A stretch of DNA of 64,000 nt, taken from contig JAKSZT010054570.1 of the NCBI GenBank assembly GCA_026826555.1, positions 1,934,947 through 1,998,946 of the forward strand. The letters are read 5' to 3'. Both the position numbers and the translations under genes were made by a program. Positions 56,477-64,000 of this stretch are shown in pieces. Every line of letters starts with the position of its first letter. Position 1 is the first letter of the stretch. The notes beneath the pieces were generated by a model. It worked only from the letters and a program-made list of their open reading frames with translations. It was not told the origin of the DNA and searched no databases. The stretch comes from Tolypeutes matacus. Taxonomy: Eukaryota > Chordata > Mammalia > Cingulata > Chlamyphoridae.

Positions 56477-56878
56477 GGGAAGTGGATGTGGCTCAAGCGA
56501 TTGGGCTCCCATCTACCATATAGGAGGCCCAGGGTTCAATTCCTGGGGCCTCCTGGTGAAAGGCAAGCTGGCCCGCGCAGGAGTGCTGGCCCACACAGGA
56601 GTGCTGGCCCACGTGGAGAGCTGGCACAGCAAGATGACGCGACAAAAAAAAAAAGACAGAGAGGAGAGACAATAAGGGATGCAGTAGACCAGGGAACCAA
56701 GGTGGTGCAAGAGATTGAGCACCTCTCTCCCACTCTGGAAGGTCCCAGGATCGGTTCCTGATGCCACCCAAAGAGAAGACAAGCAGACACAGAAGTACAC
56801 ACCGAGAGCAGACAGTGAGCGCAAAACAACCAAGGTGGGGGCGGGGAATAAATAAATAAATAAAAACCCTTAAAAAAA
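56477..56878 (+). mobile_element. composite tRNA-SINE with internal minisatellite, sense, TSD
   Basis: Starts GGGAAGTGGATGTGGCTC, B box GGGTTCAATTCC, then 2-3 units of about 18 bp related to GCAGGAGTGCTGGCCCAC (56577-56635), an A-run linker, a second tRNA module (GAGATTGAGCACC; GGATCGGTTCC) and a (TAAA)n plus A tail. AAATCAGC(C/T)TCA flanks it (56465-56476 and 56879-56890). It is the sense relative of 37056-37512. Confidence 0.9.
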
Positions 56879-57094
56879 AAATCAGCTTCATGTCACTCTT
56901 CTGCTCAAGAACTATCATTTCACTCAGAGAATTTACCAGGACTCTGTGATCTGCTCTCCCTGCCCCTCACCAGTGCCCTCCTTGATATTCCTCAGGGGCT
57001 TTGCAATGGCTGTTCCTTCTGCCTAGAACACACTCTCCAGGGGTTCCATGACTTTCTCCATCAACTCCTTCATGTCTACTTTTGTCTTATGTTG

Positions 57095-57430
57095 GGTCCA
57101 TTTGAGGACAAACCAGAGACAAAGATTTGTGTGTATGGGATTCCTTATGAAAGGTTCCCAGGAAAACGAGGAGGAGAGTGAAGCCCTGGGATTGGGAGGA
57201 GGAGACCACGAAAGTGCACTATACTCAAAAGCCCCATGCAGGCTAACTTGGACTTAGCCATGCAGAGGAGATCTGGAGCAGGAGCTGGAGTATTGAAAAC
57301 CAGTGAGTCAGTCACTGGTCAATTTATGTGTCTTCCCGCCATCTGCAGGGGGATCTAAATTCCCAAGCATTTCTGGCACATGGGAAATGGGCATGAAAAC
57401 CACAAGGGACTCTGAGGGGAAATAAGCCCC
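57095..57430. other. unassigned ~340-bp insert inside L2
   Basis: The L2 sequence breaks after TCATGTCTACTTTTGTC and resumes at TTGCTCAAATGTCACC. The intervening DNA (GTCCATTTGAGGACAAACC ... CTGAGGGGAAATAAGCCCC) is neither L2 nor any repeat found elsewhere in the window. It may be an LTR or DNA-transposon remnant. Confidence 0.5.
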
Positions 57431-57849
57431 TGCCACATTGCTCAAATGTCACCCTCTCATTGAGGCTTTCCATGATGGCACTATGCAGAGTTTTTTCAAC
57501 CTCCCCAACTACGTCACGCTTCCAGGTCCCATATTGATGCTCTCCATTGCAATTACCATCTCCTAACATACTATATTATTTACTTGTTTATTTTCCTTCT
57601 TGTCTCTCCCTCCCAGTTAGAAAATAAGCTCCATGAAGACAGAGATTTTGTCCATTTGTTTCAAAACGGTATCCCCAGCACGGAGAAGAGGTCCTGACAC
57701 ACACAGAGGAGGCGCCTCCTTCACTGGGGAGTGGGAGGTATGAATTGATGATTAAGGAGGTAGAGGGGTTATGGGTTTAGAAGAGATAGAGATTTATCGA
57801 GGCCTTGGGAACGGTCTGTAAAGTTAAGAGAATCGGAATAGGGAGGCTG

Positions 57850-58460
57850 AGAGAAGGCTTGGAAGGAGGGGCGCACCGGGCCCGTTTAGACTTTCCCCTT
57901 CTGGGCCCACTCCCGCCCCCGGGGCGTGCGGGTCTCTGTCTCCACCACAGCAAGCCCGGGGGAGCCGTGCCCACTGTTTCGGGTCCTGGGGCCCTGGCGC
58001 CCCCTTTCCCGGCGCAGCCCAGAGGGGCGTCCCTCAGGGCCGGCGGGGCCCGCGGGGACCGAACTCGCAGTCCCCAGGCTCCCCCGCCTGCAGCTCTGGG
58101 TTCGGAGTCTCCTCCCACTGTGTGCCCGCTTTTAAGTCGACTTCTGGAACGTTCTCACTTCCTCCAGATACCGCGCTAAAGGACGCGCCGACTATCTGAG
58201 AAATTTTAGAATTGAGAAAAAGGGGGAACGTTTACTAAAAATAGAAAACTGCCTGGGAGAAGCGCTGGTTTCTGCCGTTTTCCCGCCCCGGGAAGCTCGC
58301 AGGGGCGCAACCTGCACCCGCGCGGGGGCGCCCGTGCTAGGCGAGTGACCTCCTGGGGGCGGGTCTACCTCGCTAACGCCCCCAAATGCCCCTTCCTGAC
58401 CCCACGCGGAGCTGCTCCTCCTGCGGGGAGGGTTAGGAAGACCCCACACCCCACGCCCAC
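57850..58460. promoter_or_regulatory. orphan CpG island
   Basis: About 600 bp with dense CpG and GC-rich boxes (CCCGCCCCCGGGGCGTGCGG; GGCCGGCGGGGCCCGCGGGG; CGCGCGGGGGCGCCCG), in sharp contrast to its surroundings and free of recognised repeats. No known gene starts beside it, and the frames within it are low-complexity GC artefacts. It is a candidate promoter of a non-coding transcript or a distal regulatory CpG island between PNMA2 and BNIP3L. Confidence 0.65.
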
Positions 58461-58984
58461 CCAACTCACGCCCCTGGGCGCAGGTGTGTAGAACGCAGAT
58501 GCCCACCACCTCGCTGTGCGACCTTGGGCGTGGTAATGAACCCTAAGATGACCTCGATTCTAAACAGGAGATAATGATCCTGCAGCCCTCACCGAGTATT
58601 TGGGAGACTAGGTAACTTCCTATTCGTTAAGGCGCCTTAGGGGCGTCTTGGAAGGAGCTCCAGCCTTGGACTTATGGAACATTGCGTTCGCGTCCCAACT
58701 CGGGGCTTCAGGATTCTGTGAGCTGGAACAATCCATCAAACCACCCTTGTTTTTACTTGCCCCGCCTACCCGACGCAAGGTTGTTGCCAAGTTCAAATGA
58801 GACCGTGGATGGGAGGGTATTTTATAAATTCCTCCACTTCCATGAATCTTTCCCTGACTGATCTCTTTTAGATTGATGAGAAGAGGGATTAGCCCTTTCA
58901 CAGAGCTTGGAAGAAGGGATTTAATAAAGTTTAGCTGGCTTTCTAGAGCCCAGAAGACCCCAGCTGTTACCTGGATTACGTGAG

Positions 58985-59870
58985 AAAAGAAGGATAAATG
59001 ACAGATAAGCATGTGAAAAGACGCTCAACCTTGAATGTCATGAGAGAATTGCAGGTAAAAAGCTGATAACACCAAATGTTGATGAGGATGTGGAGCAAGA
59101 GGAATGCTCATGAATTGCTGGAAGGAATTCAAAGTGGCACAGCCTTTTTGATGTTCTTCAACAGGCGAATGAATGAATAAACCGTGGTATGTCCTCACAA
59201 TGGAATCTTGTTCGGTCATAAAATGAAATGTTCTGTTATGCCACAGAAAGACATGGAGGAACCTTAATGGATATTGTTAAATGAAAGAAGCCAGTCTGAA
59301 AAGGATACATACTCATAGTTTGTAACAAATGTGGTGTTTGGTGGTGGGGTGATGTATGGGAGCCATATATGATGATATGTCTGTTTTGTAAGGTCACAAC
59401 TTTTACTATACACTTATTGTATGTTCATGTATGAATGATAAACTTCAATTTTTAAAAAGTTTAAAAAAAGAAAAGGCTACAAATTGTGTGATTCCAGTTC
59501 TATGACATTTTGGGAAAGGCAAAACTATAGAGACAGTAAAAAGATCAGTGGTTGTCAGTTGAAGGGGAACGAATAGTGAATAGTATTCTGCTTGACACTG
59601 TAATGGTGAATACATGACATTATACATTTGTCAAAATCCATAGAACTGTAAACATAAGAGTGGAGTTTAGTGGACTTTAGTTAATAATAACATATGAGTA
59701 TTGGTTGATTAACTCTAACAAATATATCACAGTAATACAAAGTATTACTTATAGGGGAAACTGGGCAGGAGGAGTGTGTGGGAACCCTCTGTACTATCTG
59801 CTCAATTTTTCTGTAATTCTAAATCTGTTCTAAAAAATAAAGTATCAATTTTAAAAATAGAAATTGAACT
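58985..59870 (+). mobile_element. L1M (MA/MB-type) 3' end, sense
   Basis: GTGAAAAGACGCTCAACCTTG, GGAATCTTGTTCGGTCATAAAATGAAATG, GACATTATACATTTGTCAAAATCC, GGACTTTAGTTAATAATAAC, GCTCAATTTTTCTGTAATTC and AAAAAATAAAGTATC, the classic end of mammalian L1M elements, in sense. An internal duplication of the 3' UTR tail is likely at 59.40-59.48 kb. Confidence 0.85.
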
Positions 59871-60024
59871 GACAACGAATATCTCTGTGTGATGGACTTT
59901 GAGTGACTCATTTTCTTATTCATATTTGGCTGTAATCCCAATGTTTCAACAATAAAAAGGTTTTATTTGTATGTACATCTTAAATTTTTTATTTTTAATT
60001 ATGTGAGTGATACACAAATATATT
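59871..60024. other. short intergenic stretch
   Basis: AT-rich, with CAATAAAAAGG at about 59950. No element is assigned. Confidence 0.5.
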
Positions 60025-60111
60025 GTTTTTGTTTTAAAGGAGGTACTGGAGATTGAATCCAAGACCTCATGCATACAAAACAAGTGTTCAACCCTGGAGC
60101 TACACCTGCTC
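60025..60111 (-). mobile_element. tRNA-derived SINE, antisense, old, TSD
   Basis: GGAGGTACTGGAGATTGAATCC and CAACCCTGGAGCTACACCTGCTC, a diverged monomer. The flanks GATACACAAATATATT and GCTACACAAATACATT (about 60008-60024 and 60112-60127) are an eroded target duplication. Confidence 0.8.
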
Positions 60112-60127
60112 TGCTACACAAATACAT

Positions 60128-60606
60128 TCTTATGGACAAGATTTGAAACACTACAAAAATAGAGAGAGTAAAAAAGTAATCTCATTCCATTCCCAAATGG
60201 GTAACCATATATAAAATTTGGTGTGAATCCTTCCAGATCTTCTCGACACATTTACATGGATGTACATATACCAATATGTTGTTATATCAGTTGAGAACGT
60301 GTTCATCCAGAAACCTGTACTGAAAGTGACTTAAATAAATGCAGTCTTTCTTTGACTCACCAACACAAGAATTCTGAAGATAAGTAGGTCCTAGAGTTAG
60401 CTCAGTAGATCGGTGGCATTAGGTGGGACCACAGTCTTGATGATTCTCTGGGCCTTTCACTATGTTTGTGGCCTCAGGGCTACAGGATAACTGCCCTACC
60501 TCCAGCAGTACCCCTGCTACAACTCTGTATTCCACGTAGGAAGAAGAGAAAAGGGCTGCTTGGAGCTGACCCTATCAGGAAAGCGAAAGACTTCCCAGAA
60601 GCTTAC
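60128..60606. other. intergenic, nothing recognised
   Basis: No confident repeat or gene. The first 170 bases may be an old L1/L2 remnant. Confidence 0.5.
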
Positions 60607-60608
60607 TG

Positions 60609-61015
60609 TCTTAGTTTCCTAGGGTCGCTGCCACAAAGTCCCACAAACGGTGTGGCTTCGAACAGCAGAGGTGCATTCTGTCACAGTTAGGGAGCCCAGA
60701 AGCCTGAAATGGAGGACTCTGTAGCATTGGTTCCTTCTGGAGGCTCTGAGGGAATACTTGCCTCTCGCCAAATTTTTGGTTGTTGCTGGCAATCCTTGGC
60801 ATTACCTTGGCTTATACATGCTTCACTCCAATTTCTGCCTCCGTCTTCACAACCCCTTTCTCCTTGTGTCTTTTCCCTTTCTCTTCTAAGAACACTTGTC
60901 ATTGGATTTAGGGCCCACCCTAAACCAGGATGATCTCATCTTGAGATCCTTAACTTCATTACATCTGCAAATACCCTTCCTCTGAACAAGGTCATGTTCA
61001 CAGATCCGGGGGCCA
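60609..61015 (-). mobile_element. MLT1-type MaLR LTR, antisense
   Basis: TGTCTTAGTTTCCTAGGGTCGC, CACAAACGGTGTGGCTTCGAA, TTGGTTGTTGCTGGCAATCC, CTCCAATTTCTGCCTCCGTC, TAGGGCCCACCCTAAACCAGG and CATTACATCTGCAAATACCC are the reverse complement of MLT1 LTRs in the right order. The U3 end is truncated. Confidence 0.88.
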
Positions 61016-62040
61016 TATCTTCTATTTTTTTGGTGGGGGAAGCACCATTGAGTGCACTAAACATGCCAGCAGACTTCCGTATATGTTTCACTAGCCAAAT
61101 GTGTCACGTGACCATCTCTAGATGCAGCGGAAACTAGAAAAGCAAGTACTGAATTCTTTCAACCACTGTAGGGGAAGGCATAAGGAAGGCAGTTGGTAAT
61201 TGTTTTCCAGTCAGCCAAAAAGCTGTTTTCTGACAGAATAGCTATTTTTTCATTTGTATATGTTTTTAATGAACAATATGTCTTAAAGATTCTCTGACAG
61301 TATATCTACATCATGCCTTTAAATTCTGCATGATATTCCATGGTATAAATAGGCCATGATTTATGCTATGAGAAACATCTAAATTGTTTCTTATTTCCTT
61401 ATTTCAAACAATGCTGCAGTGAACCCCTTGTACAGCTCAGAGGAAAGTATTGCTCTAGAATAGCTAAACATGAAATTGTCAAAAAGATACATGCATTTGA
61501 AATTTTGATAGATTCTGCTGAATGCCCTCTAAAATTTACCAGATTTACGTTCCCACCAACATTGTATACTAGTGCCCCTTTCCCACATCACTGTCAACAG
61601 TGGAAATTCTAAGTTGTGTTCAAATAAGGGACAAAAAATGATATCATATTGTTTTATTCTTATTTATGGGATTACTAGATTTTTAAGTTGATTCTCTAAA
61701 GATGTTTTTAGTAGAAAATCACAGTAACTGCAATTAACAGTCTCGTCCCTTTTCAATGTTTGTACCTTTTATTTGAATTAACCTTTCTTTTACTTTTCGG
61801 GGCTTTAAAAAAATCCTTTTGAGTTGACTGCTTAGTTCATTAATGTTCTATGTTTATTATTTTCTAATACATGCATTTAAGGCTATACATTCACCCACAG
61901 ATGAATGCTCTTAGTGACCTCATTGCTAAATAACTTATTTTTCCACATTTTTTTCTTGTTTGTTAAAAGAAGGGGGATTTCACTTCTTACTCATCTGTTT
62001 CTTTATATACTTGTTACTTTAGACACTTAAAAAATATACA
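61016..62040 (-). mobile_element. old L1M fragments, antisense
   Basis: From about 61.24 kb: GCATGATATTCCATGGTATAAATAGGCC, CAAACAATGCTGCAGTGAA and GTTCCCACCAACATTGTATAC (3' UTR), then GGCTATACATTCACCCACAG and GCATTTAAGG (ORF2). 61016-61240 is not assigned. Confidence 0.65.
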
Positions 62041-62043
62041 TTT

Positions 62044-62500
62044 GTATTAGTTGGGGTTCTCCATGGAAACAGAACACAGGAGACATAATACGGTATGTAA
62101 ATGTTATAATATTTATTATAGGAATTGGCTCACGCAACTGTAGGGATGTGCAAGTCAAAATTCCATGGGGCATGCCACAAGCTGGAAACTCAGATGAAGT
62201 TTTTCAACAAATTTCCCAGGAGAAACTGGCTGCTGAAGTAGAGATGGAAATTCTTCCTTCTGACTGCTGAAATCATCAGTTCTTCCTTTAAGACCTTCAA
62301 ATGGTTGGATAAGACTTCTCTCATTGTTGAAGGCAATTCCTTTAGTTGATTGTAGATGCAATCAACCATGATGCAATCAGCTTACTGATGATTTAAATCC
62401 ACAAAATATCATTACAGTAACCATCAGGCCAGTGCTTGCTTAACCAAACAGCTGGGACACCATAACCTGGCCAAATGACACATTAACTTAACCATCACCT
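62044..62500 (-). mobile_element. MLT2-like ERVL LTR, antisense
   Basis: GTATTAGTTGGGGTTCTCCATGG, ATTTATTATAGGAATTGGCTCACGC, GAAGGCAATTCCTTTAGTTG and ATGATTTAAATCCAC resemble antisense ERVL LTRs of the MLT2 group. I am surer of 'ERVL-type LTR' than of the subfamily. Confidence 0.6.
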
Positions 62501-62960
62501 TCTGCCTTGTCAATTTGGTGCTCATATACATCTCCTTATACCATACCTAATCTCTAAACTAAAACAATAATAGTCATATTTTTGTCTAACAATATGCTAC
62601 TGACCTGTGTATAACTGGAAACATACTAACTCTTTTCCCAGAAAAATGTGCAAGTCCTTGGGTAATATTCACTCTTAAACTTGATAACCTGTAACTTAAA
62701 TACTGTGATATAAAGTTAGTACAATTTAGTTTGTATCATATATATGATAAGGGGATAAGATAGGGAAGAAAAACAAAGACATTTGCTTTATATATATATA
62801 CATATATACATATACAGACACAAACATATTCATAACAAAAACAAGGAAGAAATATTCATAACCATTACAGTTCTCCTTTCTGGAACTGGTCATGTGGTCA
62901 TAGATCATATTTATAACTACCTTCTTCCATTATTCATTTCATATTTCTACCAAAAGTCTC
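62501..62960. other. AT-rich intergenic with (TA)n/(CATA)n run
   Basis: Contains a TATATACATATATACATATAC-like simple repeat at about 62788-62816. No gene. Confidence 0.6.
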
Positions 62961-62978
62961 TTCAAAGAAATATAGGCT

Positions 62979-63170
62979 TGGGAAGCAGCTGTGGCTCAAT
63001 CAGTAGGGCTCCCGTTTACCATATGGGAGGCCCCGGGTTCGGTTCCCGGGGCCTCCTGGTGAAGGCAAGCCTGCCGGTGTGGCGTGGTTAGCTGACCCAG
63101 TGAGCACAAGCAGCAAGGGGGGGATAAATGAATAAATAAATTTAAAAAAATCTTAAAAAAAAAAAAAAAA
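62979..63170 (+). mobile_element. young tRNA-derived SINE, sense, 16-bp TSD
   Basis: GGGAAGCAGCTGTGGCTC, the A and B boxes intact (GTGGCTCAATCAGTAGGG; GGGTTCGGTTCCCGGGG), a (TAAA)n tail and an A19 run. AAAGAAATATAGGCTT is duplicated on both sides (62963-62978 and about 63171-63186). It is near-identical in its first 80 bases to the copy at 30405. Confidence 0.95.
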
Positions 63171-63305
63171 AAAGAAATATAGGCTTTTTCTGTCAAGCAC
63201 CTTATAATTCTGCCAGCCTCTACCCATTACCAATTCCAAAGTCATTTCCACATTTTTTTTTTTTTTTGTATTTGCAATAGCAGTACCCCACTGGTACCAA
63301 AAGCT

Positions 63306-63739
63306 GTTTTAGTTTCCTTGTTGCTAAAGCAAATACCATGCAATGGGTTGGCTTAAATGATGGGAATTTATTGGCTCATGGTTTTCAGGTTAGGAGAAGT
63401 CCATCTCAAGGCATCATCAAGGCAATGCTTTCTTCCAAGACCGGTGATCTGAGGCAGGCTGCCAGTGATCCTTGGCCCTTGGCTCCTCTGTCACATGGCA
63501 ATGCACATGGCAGCCTCTCCTGGTTTCGCCCTTCTCTTCAGCAGCTTCTGGCTGCTCTCTCTGTCTTTCCCTCCCTGTGGCCTTCCCTATAAGCCCTTCA
63601 GTAACAGAATTAAGGCCCTGATTCAGCTGGGCCACACTTAATCAAAAGGTCCTATTTACAAGCATTCACCTCCACAGAAATGCATTAAGTTTAAGAACAT
63701 GCTTTATCAGGGGTACATAACTCCAGACTAACAGAGCAT
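63306..63739 (-). mobile_element. MaLR-like LTR, second family, antisense
   Basis: TTTTAGTTTCCTTGTTGCTAAAGC, CAAATACCATGCAATGGG, GGGAATTTATTGGCTCATGG, TCAAAAGGTCCTATTTAC and AAGTTTAAGAACATG, ending CTCCAGACTAACAGAGCA. Homologous to 35686-36134. Confidence 0.75.
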
Positions 63740-63854
63740 TCAATTACCAAAAAATCAAGCAAATATTTCATACATAAAGCTAAATGTAAAAACTCCCACA
63801 CTCACCTCCAACTCTCTTTCACAGAGGGAATCACTGTGAAATTTTGGATTCCTT

Positions 63855-63935
63855 TTTTTTTTTTCTTTCTTTTTTAAGGATTTATTTATTTATTTACTTT
63901 TATCCATTTTTACACCCCTTCCCCTCCCCCCCCCC
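63855..63935 (-). mobile_element. tRNA-SINE tail, antisense, cut by gap
   Basis: AAGGATTTATTTATTTATTTAC, then TATCCATTTTTACACCCC and a C run is the reversed tail and linker of the composite SINEs here (compare 7.1 and 37.06 kb). The rest is lost in N. Confidence 0.7.
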
Positions 63936-64000
63936 NNNNNNNNNNNNNNNNNNNNNNNNNNNNNNNNNNNNNNNNNNNNNNNNNNNNNNNNNNNNNNNNN
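63936..64000. other. assembly gap (N to window end)
   Basis: 65 N following a C homopolymer. Confidence 0.99.

Larger units (their letters stand above)
56300..57700 (+). mobile_element. L2, sense, interrupted twice
   Basis: AATAGCCTTCTAAATAGTCCCC, then (after a SINE) CAGGGGCTTTGCAATGGCTGTTCC and CCATCAACTCCTTCATGTC, then (after an unknown insert) GCTCAAATGTCACCCTCTC, ACATACTATATTATTTACTTG and AAGCTCCATGAAGACAGAGATTTTGTCC, the usual order of the L2 3' half. Confidence 0.8.

Overview
This is a mammalian nuclear genome window, very probably from an armadillo (Dasypus or a close xenarthran). Two things point there. Many short tRNA-derived SINEs carry a 'GTGGCTCAATCAGTAGGGCTCC' type A box and a 'GGTTCGGTTCCC' type B box, as in armadillo DAS-SINEs. 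A lineage-specific L1 family with its own 3' UTR is also repeated through the window. There are three runs of N, and no prokaryotic-type gene organisation, CRISPR array or operon.

Left end (1-12 kb): a conserved gene pair sits head to head across a CpG island. On the minus strand is the first coding exon of the long isoform of DPYSL2 (CRMP2A), 118 codons ending exactly at a GTGGGT splice donor; the rest of DPYSL2 lies beyond coordinate 1. On the plus strand is PNMA2, a domesticated Gag-derived gene with an intact 357-codon single-exon reading frame. Its likely first exon has a consensus donor in the shared CpG island, and about 2.15 kb of probable 3' UTR ends at paired AATAAA signals. From knowledge of human 8p21.2 this matches the order DPYSL2-PNMA2-(gap)-BNIP3L, so the rest of the window should be the PNMA2-BNIP3L intergenic interval.

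Middle and right (12-64 kb): I find no convincing protein-coding gene. The DNA is layered retrotransposon sequence. Old L1M fragments (mostly antisense) are interrupted by a lineage-specific L1 with an intact 5' end and no 3' end (18.06-22.23 kb), a full-length but mutated L1 (47.66-53.85 kb), several ERVL-MaLR-like solo LTRs with readable 5-bp target duplications, one 592-bp solo LTR with a 4-bp duplication, and over a dozen tRNA-SINEs, many with long target duplications. Older MIR, L2, MLT1-like and L1M 3' ends are also present. Two U2 snRNA retrocopies occur: a nearly full-length one at 16.36 kb and a 33-bp 5' fragment at 46.09 kb framed by a perfect 15-bp duplication. The stretch 41.5-47.6 kb is mostly single-copy looking. 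A second, orphan CpG-rich block at about 57.85-58.46 kb is the best candidate for an unannotated regulatory element.

I do not see a previously undescribed biological system. The most notable items are the Gag-derived PNMA2 with a divergent C-terminus, the shared DPYSL2/PNMA2 promoter, the readable nested-insertion history, the U2 microfragment, a SINE family with an internal minisatellite, and the orphan CpG island. All family names are from recognition by eye; identities were not computed.
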